DNA of 64,000 nucleotides from JBMOLL01 sp049325415 (GTDB lineage Bacteria > Bacteroidota > Bacteroidia > Bacteroidales > GCA-2748055): positions 10,766 to 74,765 of the forward strand of contig JBMOLL010000058.1 of assembly GCA_049325415.1 (NCBI GenBank), read 5' to 3'. Below are positions 42,018 to 51,143 of this stretch, in pieces. Made by a program: the position numbers and the translations under genes. Numbering within the stretch: position 1 is the stretch's first letter; every line of letters begins with the position of its first letter. A model generated the notes under the pieces. The model saw only the letters and a program-made list of their open reading frames with translations, had not been told where the DNA came from and ran no database searches.

Positions 42018-42025
42018 CAAATTTA
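42018..42025 (-). promoter_or_regulatory. -7 element of the ADP-forming synthetase gene
   Basis: TAAATTTG on the minus strand, exact TAnnTTTG, 20 bp before the start; no TTG at the expected -33 position. Confidence 0.4.
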
Positions 42026-42083
42026 GGAAAGGGGAAGGATTTAATCCCTCCGGTCCCAATGCCCTGAAACATGTTTTTAAGGC

Positions 42084-42770
42084 TCATGCCCCTTCATCCA
42101 TCCTGTCGAGCAGGGAGAACATGGCCCTCTGGTTGTCGCGGATATTATGAAGATTTGCGAGGATCGTTTCCGGCCCCATGACATAACGGCTGGGAATAAG
42201 TTCATGTTTCATTTCATCGGTCATGCCGCGCACCGATAGCTCATCCACCTCAAGGTGAAACTGCAGCGCAACGGTATGTTTACCCAGTCGGAAGGCCTGG
42301 TTAAGGCATCCTTCCGAACGACAGAGATGCACTGCTCCCTCCGGAAGCCGGAATGTCTCCCCATGCCAGTGAAATGCCGTCAGTCCTGCGAATCCGGTTT
42401 CATCTTCAACTTCCGAAAAGAGCGGAAACCAGCCAATCTCCCTTTCGGGATTTGGAAGTACCTCAGCTCCCAGTGCCGAGGCGATGAGCTGGGCCCCGAG
42501 GCAGATCCCCAGTACCCGTTTACCTTCTCCGACGGACCGGCGAACCAGTTCTTTTTCCCGGATGAGCCACGGAAATTCCCTTTCATCATTCACACTCATC
42601 GGACCACCCATGATAAGCAGCCAGTCGAAATCACCGGTTTCAGGGAATGGCTCTCCCATCCACACCCTTGTTGAGCTGATCTGATAGCCATTTCTGACGG
42701 CCCAGGTCAGGATCACTCCCGGTCCTTCAAAAGGTACATGCTGGATGAAATGAAAGCGTCGCGTTTTCAC
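42084..42770 (-). CDS. Type 1 glutamine amidotransferase (GMP-synthase-like)
   Basis: 228 residues, a stand-alone class I GATase: nucleophile C90 in GICLGAQLIA, H172 and E174 in QFHLEVDE complete the triad. It hydrolyses glutamine and would supply ammonia to a partner, but the N- or C-terminal synthetase domain of GuaA is absent, so the partner is unknown; related stand-alone enzymes act on gamma-glutamyl compounds. It follows the PEP carboxylase gene by 35 bp on the same strand and may be co-transcribed with it. Confidence 0.88.
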   Translation of the reverse strand: MKTRRFHFIQHVPFEGPGVILTWAVRNGYQISSTRVWMGEPFPETGDFDWLLIMGGPMSVNDEREFPWLIREKELVRRSVGEGKRVLGICLGAQLIASALGAEVLPNPEREIGWFPLFSEVEDETGFAGLTAFHWHGETFRLPEGAVHLCRSEGCLNQAFRLGKHTVALQFHLEVDELSVRGMTDEMKHELIPSRYVMGPETILANLHNIRDNQRAMFSLLDRMDEGA

Positions 42771-42805
42771 AGGTTTAATTCTGACATGAATATAAGGAAA
42801 AAAGT

Positions 42806-45349
42806 TCAGGCGCTGTTCCTGCTTGCATTGATGTTACCGTACATCGAACGCCTCACAATCTTTTCATACAGATGCTTTTCGGGCACTTCCTGTTCGATCT
42901 TCTGCAGCGCATACTGCTGGATCATCAGCAGGGGAAGTACGATCTGCTCCCTGATCTCAATCGAATTACGGGATATATGTTCTTCCTCCATCAGCCTCGA
43001 GTATCCGGAAATCTTCAGTACCATCTCTTTTGACAACAGATACTCGTCGTAAAGTATTCTCCAGAACTCCCCGAACTCAGGGTCCTTTCCCATATAGGCC
43101 GTCAGATTGAAATAGCATTTCGAAAGCGACATCATGCTGTTCAGAATTAAAGCCTTGAAATACAGCACGTGATGAAAAAGGAATTTCAGTTCTTCGAGGT
43201 AGCCTTCCCCTGCCACTGTTTTCAGTGCGGTCCCGATCCCGAAATAACCCGGAACATTTTGCTTGAGCTGACTCCACGAACCCACATACGGGATGGCCCT
43301 CAGGTCGGATAATTCGAGTTCGGCCATTTTTCCCCTTCGGGAGGGCCGGCTGCCGATGTTCGTGTCACCGTAAAAGCGGAGCGGGCTTCTTTTTTCAAGG
43401 TAGGAGATGAACTTCGGGTGACTTTTCAGGGCGGAATATTTCTCGTAACTGATCTGTGCCAGTCGTTCGATGATCTCCCTGGAGTCATCCGGAATGCTGT
43501 TCTCGTCGGTAATAATACTGTTGGTAAGACCGGCAGTCAGCAACTGTTCACAGTTATGCAGGAAATGCTCACGCGTTCCGTAACGGCTGCTGATGGTCTG
43601 TCCCTGGATGGTGAGCTGGATCTCATGGTCGGCGATCCTTGGTCCCTGGGCAGCATAAAAGCGATGAGTCTTTCCCCCGCCCCTGGCCGGTGGTCCGCCC
43701 CTGCCATCAAAGAAAATGGCCCTGATCCCGTATTCCTCGCAGATCTCCGTCAGCTCCTCCTTTGTCCGGTAAATCGACCAGTTGGCCTTGAGGTAACCCC
43801 CGTCCTTGGTTCCGTCGGAGAAGCCCAGCATGATGGTTTGCCGGTTTCCCCTGGCTGCCAGGTGATTCCGGTAGGCTTCCGTTTCAAAGAGCTGTCTCAT
43901 GATGGATCCCGAATGTTCCATTCCCTCAATCGACTCAAACAGGGGAATAATGTCCACCCGGGGATCTCCGGTGGCTCCTCCCCAGCGCAACAAGGCAAAA
44001 ACAAAAAGTACCGACCAGATATCTTCCGAATTGCTGATGATATAGCGGTTGCAACCTTCTTCCCCGTTGCGGAGCTGAATATCCCCCATTACCTGTATGG
44101 TCCGCAGCGTTTCCATGACAATCCCCTCCGCACTGAAATCCGGACCCGGTTCTATCTTTTCGGCAGTGAGGATCCTGATCAGGTCCTTTTCCGTCAGTTC
44201 ATCCAATCCGGATCGGATGATCCCCCGGTATTTGAGGACAGCTTCGACAGTCTGACGATGGATGCTGTGATCCTGGCGGATATCGAGCGAGGCAAAATGT
44301 GTCCTGAAGATCTTCACACGGGTGATCAGGTTTTCCAGATCCTCCAGGTAAAGGTTGTTATAGCGCTCCCGGATCAGTTCCCTCACCCTGAGCAGGGGAC
44401 TCATGATTTCGCTGTACCCCGGTGTGCAGGTCCTGTCAAAAGTGGCGGCATAAAGCAAGTCATCCAGCTTTTTCAGTTCCTCCTCCACCTCCCTGAAGGT
44501 CATTTTCTGTTCCAGGTTTTTCACATCCCTGAAATAACAGTTCATCAAAGCCATTCGCAGCTCATCGGCCACTGCCGAAGTGGTTTCCGGGGTCACAAAC
44601 GGATTGCCGTCGCGGTCGCCTCCGGGCCAGAATCCAAGTTTAAGGATGCCGGGATTGTCGAATTCCCTGTTCCTGACATGGCTCCTGATGTAGTTGTACA
44701 GTTCGCCCAGTCCGTCGTAATAAACCGCCTTGAAGAAATAGATGATATTGCGGGCTTCCTCCAGGGGTGTGGGTTTCTCCGTATTCAGCAGCGAGGTCAG
44801 ACCGAGTTGCTGCAGCGCCAGGTCAATCTCATTGATATTGTTTTCATTGATCAGCCTTCGGAGGCGACTGATAATTTCCAGCACCCTGGGAGGATAGAAC
44901 TGGGTGGGATGAGCTGTAAAAACGATACGGGCACTGAACTCCGAGAGTTTCCAGGCCAGCAGTTCCTGGCTGTTCTTCTTTTCTGCCACGTGAAAAAAAT
45001 CGTTCAGACTGACATCATTGCTGAAGCCCTTCATGTGGTTGAAGGAAGCATCCTCCACACTGTCGTAAAGCACCACCTGGCGCTCTACATACTGGACCAC
45101 CCTGAACATGAAATCAATTTTCTCCTGTTCGGTGCTTAACCCGGCACTTCCTTTAAAAAACTCTTCCAGGATCTCTGCCGGAGATCTGCCGGCTTCGAGA
45201 CCGATCCTGCTCTCGTGCTGAAGGATCGGGATCAGTAAACCGATACTTTCGATATTGCTGTAAGGCAGGTTTAAAAACAGACTGTTAAACAGATTGAATT
45301 TCTTCTTAACTGTTTTTTCAAATTCTTTCTCTATCAGGGGTTTATCCAT
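42806..45349 (-). CDS. ppc: Phosphoenolpyruvate carboxylase
   Basis: 847 residues. Catalytic motifs are all visible: VFTAHPTQ (His/Arg active site), GFWPGGDRDGNPFV, LGFSDGTKDGGYLKANW and FFDGRGGPPARGGG. It makes oxaloacetate from PEP and bicarbonate for anaplerosis or succinate/propionate fermentation. The C-terminus ends GNINASRNSA rather than the plant/enterobacterial QNTG, which appears to be a Bacteroidota variant. The monocistronic or two-gene unit runs to the amidotransferase. Confidence 0.93.
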   Translation of the reverse strand: MDKPLIEKEFEKTVKKKFNLFNSLFLNLPYSNIESIGLLIPILQHESRIGLEAGRSPAEILEEFFKGSAGLSTEQEKIDFMFRVVQYVERQVVLYDSVEDASFNHMKGFSNDVSLNDFFHVAEKKNSQELLAWKLSEFSARIVFTAHPTQFYPPRVLEIISRLRRLINENNINEIDLALQQLGLTSLLNTEKPTPLEEARNIIYFFKAVYYDGLGELYNYIRSHVRNREFDNPGILKLGFWPGGDRDGNPFVTPETTSAVADELRMALMNCYFRDVKNLEQKMTFREVEEELKKLDDLLYAATFDRTCTPGYSEIMSPLLRVRELIRERYNNLYLEDLENLITRVKIFRTHFASLDIRQDHSIHRQTVEAVLKYRGIIRSGLDELTEKDLIRILTAEKIEPGPDFSAEGIVMETLRTIQVMGDIQLRNGEEGCNRYIISNSEDIWSVLFVFALLRWGGATGDPRVDIIPLFESIEGMEHSGSIMRQLFETEAYRNHLAARGNRQTIMLGFSDGTKDGGYLKANWSIYRTKEELTEICEEYGIRAIFFDGRGGPPARGGGKTHRFYAAQGPRIADHEIQLTIQGQTISSRYGTREHFLHNCEQLLTAGLTNSIITDENSIPDDSREIIERLAQISYEKYSALKSHPKFISYLEKRSPLRFYGDTNIGSRPSRRGKMAELELSDLRAIPYVGSWSQLKQNVPGYFGIGTALKTVAGEGYLEELKFLFHHVLYFKALILNSMMSLSKCYFNLTAYMGKDPEFGEFWRILYDEYLLSKEMVLKISGYSRLMEEEHISRNSIEIREQIVLPLLMIQQYALQKIEQEVPEKHLYEKIVRRSMYGNINASRNSA

Positions 45350-45624
45350 GTCCGGGGAGTTTTCTTTTACAAATCCGGAGATTCAGGCTGATCCGGTCGA
45401 AATTATTGCTGCCCCGGATTCCTTCCTGAATTTATAAGGTATAACCTTTGCGCAAGGCTTTTGTTTTGCCTCTCCGGCATTTTTCTGTGCCCATCCCCCG
45501 TTATCATTCTCCGGCTTGTTTCTGCCGGACGTAACCGGAACACTGTTTGTTTGCAGGGAATGAAAGCTGGAATCTCAATAAAAAATCCTACTTTTAGTGA
45601 CTGAATCTCCAAATCCACAAACTG
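45350..45624. other. Intergenic region between ppc and serine hydrolase
   Basis: 275 bp between divergent genes. Only weak elements are visible: a near-consensus -7 TACTTTTA (45589-45596) on the plus strand and a CCGGC/GCCGG inverted repeat (45511-45528). A 71-codon minus-strand frame here has no supporting features. Confidence 0.3.
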
Positions 45625-46989
45625 ATGAAACGACTGATCAAAAGGGTGTTGCTGGTCCTGCTCATTGCAGTTCTGGCCTTCGCCACCTGGTTTGCATGGC
45701 CCCGCCTGCCCATAATCACGGCTTTTACCGCCAAAGGAATGTGCTCCAGTGTTTTTTATGCCGAGAAAGCGCCTGAAAGGGTGGCGGCGGAAGACCTCTC
45801 CTTCTTCCCCATCAGCCTTGCTAAAAGCGAGATCAATTATGAAGAGAAGAGTGTGACTTCAAAGGTATTCGGACTCGCAAAAAGAAAAGCAGTGTACCGC
45901 GACGGGCTTGGTTCAGTGCTGGTGCTTAAGAAACCTGAAAACGAGCTTAAGGCAGCGATGTTCAACATACCCGATCCGGGCTTTGATCCCGATACGCTGC
46001 CCTGGCCGAAAGGAAATATCCTCCCAGATCAGAAACCTGCAGGTATTGACTATGATAAGCTGACAGCCATTCTGGATGCAGCCTTCGACAAGCCCGGCGA
46101 AGAACCGTTCAGGAAAAGCCTGGGGGTTGCTGTGGTTTACGACAACCAGCTGATAGGCGAAAAATACCTTGATGGCTACGATGCCACCACTCCTTTCCTG
46201 GGCTGGTCGATGACCAAGAGTATCACTGGTGCCATGACCGGCATTCTTGTTGAGGAAGGCTTGCTGGATCTCAATGCTCCTGCCGCCGTACCGGAATGGA
46301 CCGGTGATGAAAGAAAAGACATCACCACAGAGCAGATCCTGCATATGAGCAGCGGACTCGACTGGTTCGAAAACTATTTCACCATCTCCGACGCCACCGT
46401 CATGCTGATGCAAAGCGACGACATGTTTGCCTCCGTCATAAAATGCCCTGCCAAATACAAGCCGGGCACCTACTGGAACTATTCATCCGGAGATGCCAAC
46501 CTCCTGTCGGGACTCATCCGTACGGCCATAGGGAATGATGAGGCTTACCACCGTTTTCCCTACGAGCGTCTGCTTCATCCGATAGGGATGGTCAGCACCC
46601 TTATGGAAACCGATGCCAGCGGCCTCTTCGTCGCCTCGTCCTACTGTTATGCCACCACGCGTGACTGGGCCCGTTTCGGGCTTCTCTTCCTGAATAACGG
46701 GATTTTTGAGGGAGACACTATTTTGCAACCGTCCTGGGTCGACTTCTGCCGGACGCCGGCACCAGCCTCCGGAGGCAATTATGCCGGCACCTTCTGGCTA
46801 AAGGAATCCAATCCGCTGCAGGAACTGAAAGATGTACCGTCTGATGTCTATTTTGCCGACGGTTTCCAGGGCCAGCGGATCTATATTATCCCTTCTAAAA
46901 AGCTGGTTGTGGTAAGGATGGGCTATAGCATGGCCAATCTCAATATGAATGAATTCCTGAGGGATATCATTGCCACACTACCTGATTGA
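45625..46989 (+). CDS. Membrane-anchored serine hydrolase (class C beta-lactamase-like)
   Basis: 454 residues. One N-terminal hydrophobic anchor (6-26). Catalytic SxxK motif S195-M-T-K198 and a YSS motif in YWNYSSGDANLL in place of YxN; the last strand has LVVVRMGYS. This family of penicillin-recognising hydrolases includes DD-peptidases, esterases and amide hydrolases, so a drug-resistance role should not be assumed. It is alone on the plus strand, with a 275-bp upstream gap showing no clear promoter and a strong terminator downstream. Confidence 0.85.
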   Translation: MKRLIKRVLLVLLIAVLAFATWFAWPRLPIITAFTAKGMCSSVFYAEKAPERVAAEDLSFFPISLAKSEINYEEKSVTSKVFGLAKRKAVYRDGLGSVLVLKKPENELKAAMFNIPDPGFDPDTLPWPKGNILPDQKPAGIDYDKLTAILDAAFDKPGEEPFRKSLGVAVVYDNQLIGEKYLDGYDATTPFLGWSMTKSITGAMTGILVEEGLLDLNAPAAVPEWTGDERKDITTEQILHMSSGLDWFENYFTISDATVMLMQSDDMFASVIKCPAKYKPGTYWNYSSGDANLLSGLIRTAIGNDEAYHRFPYERLLHPIGMVSTLMETDASGLFVASSYCYATTRDWARFGLLFLNNGIFEGDTILQPSWVDFCRTPAPASGGNYAGTFWLKESNPLQELKDVPSDVYFADGFQGQRIYIIPSKKLVVVRMGYSMANLNMNEFLRDIIATLPD

Positions 46990-47089
46990 AGCAGCTGAAA
47001 CTAAAAGGCTGATAGCCTGAGGTTTTTAACCCGGACTATACGACTGGAACCGGCCTGCTGAAGAATGATAACCAGGGCCTTATAAGTAA

Positions 47090-47123
47090 AGGGAGCTGTC
47101 CTGCTGCGACGGCTCCTTTTTCT
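47090..47123 (+). terminator. Intrinsic terminator after serine hydrolase gene
   Basis: An 11-bp stem (47090-47100 with 47108-47118; two G-U pairs) with loop CTGCTGC, followed by a T-rich run. It reaches the stop of the convergent methyltransferase gene at 47124, and may also stop that transcript since its A-rich flank reads as T on the other strand. Confidence 0.75.
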
Positions 47124-47981
47124 TTATTTCCCCCCGAGCCTGTACATAACCGTCCACTGTATCATCCGGAACGATCTGAATCGGCCAAGAAAATTTACCG
47201 GTCGAAGCTTCGGTTCTCTATCGTCGAAATAACTCCATTCGCCAAGCAGGCTAAAACCCGGCGCAAAGGCCTCAAACTCGTGGCTATCTTTAATACCATA
47301 GGTGAATGTAGAGGAACGGTCCATATGCAGCTGTTTCCTGAATTTCCACTGCATGTAGCGGCTCTGAAGCCGTTTCACCCATTTCAGGCTGAACACCTCT
47401 GCGATCAGTTCGCAACCGGGATAGATACGTCCAAGTTCCAGAAGCAGGGCACGCACCCCTTCAGCATCCAGGTACATGAACAGGCCCTCGGCGCAGACCA
47501 GCACCGGACGGTTTTCGGGCCTGACTTTTTCCATCCAGGTGAAATCAAGCGCCGACGAAGCAATCAGATGCTCGTCGGACCGGGGAGGAAGGATTTCCTT
47601 CCTCAGTTCTATAACCGCCGGGAGATCAATCTGGTACCAGTCCAGTCCGGCAGCTTTTACACGGCTCATTCTGGTGTCGAGCCCGCAACCAAGATTAATG
47701 ATCACCGGGGAGGGATTCCTCCGGGCAAAATCTTCCACGTACCTGTCAAAAGCTCTCGATCTCAGCCCCATGGAAACAGGGAGTTTCCGTGGGATCCGGC
47801 CTTCATTCATGGCATTAAGCAGCCTGCTGTCTGATTCCCGGAACTGGTCGGAAAGTTTATTTACAAGATCCTCTGCCAGGGGGTCGGAGATGATCGGGTT
47901 AAGAGACTGTGATTCTCTTGCCCTGGCGTAGAGCGGTAGAAAAAGTGTTTCCGAAACAGAAGTAAAATGGATGTTTTTCAT
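47124..47981 (-). CDS. SAM-dependent methyltransferase, LCMT/PPM family
   Basis: 285 residues. Leucine-carboxyl-methyltransferase-like fold: LRSRAFDRYV before the SAM-binding VIINLGCGLDTRMSR, then WYQIDLPAVIELRKE and VLVCAEGLFMYLDAEGV. Members methylate carboxylates or small secondary metabolites; the substrate is not predictable. It lies 48 bp downstream of a small four-helix membrane protein gene on the same strand, so they may be co-expressed. Confidence 0.85.
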   Translation of the reverse strand: MKNIHFTSVSETLFLPLYARARESQSLNPIISDPLAEDLVNKLSDQFRESDSRLLNAMNEGRIPRKLPVSMGLRSRAFDRYVEDFARRNPSPVIINLGCGLDTRMSRVKAAGLDWYQIDLPAVIELRKEILPPRSDEHLIASSALDFTWMEKVRPENRPVLVCAEGLFMYLDAEGVRALLLELGRIYPGCELIAEVFSLKWVKRLQSRYMQWKFRKQLHMDRSSTFTYGIKDSHEFEAFAPGFSLLGEWSYFDDREPKLRPVNFLGRFRSFRMIQWTVMYRLGGK

Positions 47982-48029
47982 AGGAACATTCTGGAGAAGA
48001 AGCCTGATCCGGAAAGCAAATTAGTGAAT

Positions 48030-48404
48030 TCAGGCGAATATTTTCCAGAGAATCCCGCCGGAAGCGAAAAAATAAACTACGGTGCACACCTGGTGCAGCA
48101 CCTGCATCATCCGGAACTGTTTATCCAGACTCATCATGGCCCCTGAAAGGAGGATTCCGGCAAAGGCTATACCTGTGGCAAACACCAGGACAATCATCAA
48201 AGTACCGGCTCCCGCGGTACGGATACTCTGAATGACCATGAGAAGCAACAGGATAAAGCCAGCCAGGGCAATAAGTTTATGAAAGGTGAACAGAGCAGTG
48301 TGGTAAGGCTTACCTGTCCTGTTCAGTATCATACCGAGGACTATGGTGAGAACCAGGGCTGTTCCTGCCAGAAAGAGTTTCATGCCTGTACTTAAATTTT
48401 CCAT
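48030..48404 (-). CDS. Small four-helix membrane protein
   Basis: 124 residues from the ATG at 48404; a frame extends to 48458 but that would start upstream of the exact -7 element at 48428-48435, so it is rejected. Four hydrophobic segments (about 9-27, 37-57, 64-86, 103-122). Histidines in FHKLIAL and LHQVCTV near membrane segments are arranged as in small b-type haem proteins, but this is speculative. Unknown function. Confidence 0.6.
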   Translation of the reverse strand: MENLSTGMKLFLAGTALVLTIVLGMILNRTGKPYHTALFTFHKLIALAGFILLLLMVIQSIRTAGAGTLMIVLVFATGIAFAGILLSGAMMSLDKQFRMMQVLHQVCTVVYFFASGGILWKIFA

Positions 48405-48427
48405 ATGAATTTTTTGAAGGTTTACAG

Positions 48428-48435
48428 CAAAATTA
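48428..48435 (-). promoter_or_regulatory. -7 element of the four-helix membrane protein gene
   Basis: TAATTTTG on the minus strand, exact TAnnTTTG, 23 bp before the ATG at 48404; no TTG at the -33 position. It decides the start codon. Confidence 0.45.
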
Positions 48436-48577
48436 TGCCTCCGGCGCGTAAAAAGCATTTGACAAAAATCAAAAACAGAACCCGGTGAAATCTGAAATAT
48501 TTTTCAGATCATTACGTAATATAAAGGTAAACCATTCAAACCTCCGGCTGGTTCCTGAAGCATCCACCCTTTTTTAT

Positions 48578-48585
48578 TAATTTTG
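48578..48585 (+). promoter_or_regulatory. -7 element of the 707-residue secreted protein gene
   Basis: TAATTTTG, exact TAnnTTTG, 19 bp before the ATG at 48605, with only CTG 20 nt upstream as a -33. Confidence 0.45.
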
Positions 48586-48604
48586 CCCAAATACTACAAA
48601 TCCG

Positions 48605-50728
48605 ATGAAGAGAATCCTGATACTTATTTCCGTAGCCCTGTTTACCGGAATTCTGGCTGCCCAGAATCCTTTCACCGGGACTTTTGATGAAGTGATCCTC
48701 CGCACACCGCTGGGAAATTCATCATCCCTGCAGGATATGACGACCGGCGAGAATCCCCGGATGACTTTCATTTACGAGAATCCGGATGAAGTTGCGGAAC
48801 TTCTTATTAAGACTCCGGTGGACACACTTGGAGGCAGGGTCTGGACCCTGCTGCCTTCAGGGGATTATGAGATCGTTGATCCTCTTCTGCCCGAAGGAGG
48901 CTATTTCAGGGCGAAGGTCCGGTTCACCAACCTGAATGAAGCCGGCTTTCTCCGTTTTGTAATCAGCATGAGTTCGCCGGCTGACTCTGCCGTCAGTTAC
49001 ACCATCCCGCTCCTCCCGCTCTCCAGGACTTCAGCCAACTTTTTTGTCCAGAGCGATGAAATGTTCCTTGGTGAGGAAAAGATCTTCGAGCTGGTTTCCA
49101 ATAATCCGGGAAACATCAGGATAAACACCGATTGGGTCAGCAATGCCACCTTCGACTATCGCGTGGAGAAGAAATTTGACCAGCTATACCTGCATGTAGT
49201 GCCCAAAATGGCCGGTTTACAACAACTGAATGTCTCGCTGCAGACCCTTTCACCCGTGGCAGGTGAAAAAGGGGAGATAACAGACCGGCTCCCGGTACTT
49301 TCCCACACTTTTGACGTCAGGAGAAGCCGCCTGCGCTTCCTCCAGGCCTCCGAACAGGAAATCACCTATAATGACGCCAACAGGAAAACGGGCATCGAGT
49401 TCCAGCTGACCGACGATCCGAAGTTTGAGCTCTCTAAAACCTACAGGATTGAGAACCAGGAAGAACCGGGCGGAGCCCTGATTGCAGAGATTTTTACCCG
49501 GAGCCGTCTGTCCAACAACAAGATCCTTTGCCTGCTCCGTGTGTACAACTATCACCGGAATGCTGAAGGCTATCTTTATATCAAGGATAACGACCAGGCC
49601 ATCAGCCTGACCAATTTCAATGTCACCCCGGAAATGAATATCAGCCGGATATCTGTATCACGGGAGGGGCAGGACTGGTCGGGAAATCTCAACGTGTATC
49701 CGGGCGAAACCGTTGATGTAAAACTGGAGGGGGAAGGCCTTAATAAAGCCCGTTTCATGTGGATGGGTGCGACGGACCTGACCCCCGACACCGTGCTGCA
49801 TACCGAACAGGTTGCCTTGTTCCGTCTTAAAATCCCCAACAATATCAGTACCCGTACCGTGCCCCTCTTCAATAAAGGGGAGAATACAGGCAAGGGTTTG
49901 AATATCAAAGAGTACCAGGAGCCGCGGAATTTTGATTTCGTAACGGTAAACTATGGCGCCGGGGACCGGACCATCACCAACCTGGGCGGACCGGTGATCT
50001 ACGATAAGGTAATCAAGGACATACTCATCGATTTCTCTGCCAATAAAATTGATTCGGAGAATAAGTTTTACGGAAATCAGTATATGGACATTGATGTTAA
50101 GATCACCGGTAAAAACAACGAACTGATCGAACTCAAGACCATACCGGCCATTGCCGTCTGTCCCGGAGAACAATCACCCAGGCATCCCTATTATTACAAA
50201 AAGGATTGTATCCAGACCGGCGTGTCACTGAATAAGTATCTTTCAAGAAAAACCTATGATATGGACGACTGGGTTCGGATCCAGCTGACCTTCAGACATG
50301 AGAATGAAAAATACGAATCACGCGGACTGGAGCAGACGGTGGAAATCATTGTGCAAAAGCAGTACCGATTCGATGTGGATGTATCTTTCCCTGCCGGGCT
50401 GATCATTAAACGCTTCGGCGACAATTCGGGGGATTACAGCAATTTCGGGGGGATAAGCATGGCCATGATCGCCCAGTTCAGCTTTTATGATCCCGAGCGA
50501 ATCGGAAAATTCAAGCCATATAAGGTGGGAGCTGGCTTTCTCGCCCTGAATGCCTTTAATTTCAGTGAAACGGCCGACCGCGACGTAGCCCTTGTCGTTC
50601 TGGGCAGTGTTTACCCGACCCGGAAGGATGCAAAACTATCCTTCCCCCTGTATATGGGCGGCGGATATTTCCTGGGATCGAAGAAGGGATTTATTTTACT
50701 GGGACCGGGGATAAGGATAAGCCTGTAG
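48605..50728 (+). CDS. Large secreted/outer-membrane protein, unknown family
   Basis: 707 residues with a signal peptide (RILILISVALFTGILAAQ). The body appears beta-rich with several ~100-residue segments resembling Ig-like modules (40-140, 145-240, 245-340, 345-440). The last ~110 residues (from about 595: FDVDVSFPAGLIIKRFGD) alternate hydrophobic strands and end GPGIRISL, as in C-terminal beta-barrel proteins of Bacteroidota gliding or type IX machinery, though I do not recognise a named one. I cannot assign a family. Monocistronic, ending at a strong bidirectional hairpin. Confidence 0.55.
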   Translation: MKRILILISVALFTGILAAQNPFTGTFDEVILRTPLGNSSSLQDMTTGENPRMTFIYENPDEVAELLIKTPVDTLGGRVWTLLPSGDYEIVDPLLPEGGYFRAKVRFTNLNEAGFLRFVISMSSPADSAVSYTIPLLPLSRTSANFFVQSDEMFLGEEKIFELVSNNPGNIRINTDWVSNATFDYRVEKKFDQLYLHVVPKMAGLQQLNVSLQTLSPVAGEKGEITDRLPVLSHTFDVRRSRLRFLQASEQEITYNDANRKTGIEFQLTDDPKFELSKTYRIENQEEPGGALIAEIFTRSRLSNNKILCLLRVYNYHRNAEGYLYIKDNDQAISLTNFNVTPEMNISRISVSREGQDWSGNLNVYPGETVDVKLEGEGLNKARFMWMGATDLTPDTVLHTEQVALFRLKIPNNISTRTVPLFNKGENTGKGLNIKEYQEPRNFDFVTVNYGAGDRTITNLGGPVIYDKVIKDILIDFSANKIDSENKFYGNQYMDIDVKITGKNNELIELKTIPAIAVCPGEQSPRHPYYYKKDCIQTGVSLNKYLSRKTYDMDDWVRIQLTFRHENEKYESRGLEQTVEIIVQKQYRFDVDVSFPAGLIIKRFGDNSGDYSNFGGISMAMIAQFSFYDPERIGKFKPYKVGAGFLALNAFNFSETADRDVALVVLGSVYPTRKDAKLSFPLYMGGGYFLGSKKGFILLGPGIRISL

Positions 50729-50787
50729 AAAAAAAAGAGGCAGGCCGCAACACTCCCTAAAACCCTCAAAAGATACGCGGCCTGCCT
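50729..50787 (-). terminator. Bidirectional terminator between secreted protein and TM1266-family genes
   Basis: A perfect 11-bp inverted repeat (AGGCAGGCCGC 50738-50748 and its complement 50777-50787) with a long 28-nt loop. On the minus strand it is followed by eight T residues (50736-50729), so it ends the ribF-TM1266 transcript; the plus-strand copy lacks such a run. The stop codon of the secreted-protein gene (TAG at 50726-50728) abuts it. Confidence 0.75.
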
Positions 50788-50890
50788 GCACCCCAACAAT
50801 TACTTTCCATGCAAATAAACAGCAATAATTTTATTTTGTTGCCGACCGCTAACGCATTTAACACAATACCCGGGTTTTTTAACAAAATCC

Positions 50891-51133
50891 TCAGGACGCC
50901 AGAACACTTTTAACCCTGATGCCTTCCATACGTCCTATTTTTCCCGTGAGAGCCCCTATTTCATCGGTTGTTCCCTCCAGCACCAGGGAGATCACATTCA
51001 GTCCCCTGTCGCGCATAGGAATACCCTGGCGACCCAGCACCATATCCCCGTGCTGACTGATAATACTGTTCAGTTTTCCGGTATCGGCTCCCTCCGACAC
51101 AAGGATAATCACGGTTCCAAGACGCTTTTCCAT
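50891..51133 (-). CDS. TM1266-family putative iron-only hydrogenase system regulator
   Basis: 80 residues; the ATG at 51133 gives the family-typical start MEKRLGTVIILV and avoids overlap with ribF (a longer frame from 51163 would overlap it by 20 bp). ACT-like fold pattern with GRQGIPMRDRGLNVISLVL and ALTGKIGRMEGIRVKSVL. Members are found with [FeFe]-hydrogenase genes in many anaerobes and are annotated as their putative regulators; mechanism unknown. It is 10 bp after ribF, ending the minus-strand group next to rex and the hydrogenase operon. Confidence 0.85.
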   Translation of the reverse strand: MEKRLGTVIILVSEGADTGKLNSIISQHGDMVLGRQGIPMRDRGLNVISLVLEGTTDEIGALTGKIGRMEGIRVKSVLAS

Positions 51134-51143
51134 ATCTAATGTT

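Noticed and set aside
43418..45139. 573-codon plus-strand open frame
   Set aside because: Entirely antisense to the PEP carboxylase gene, which has all catalytic motifs; the antisense translation shows no recognisable domain.
45625..46989. Beta-lactamase resistance gene
   Set aside because: SxxK is present, but the family is broad, the YxN motif is YSS, and the long N-terminal extension with membrane anchor points to a general serine hydrolase.
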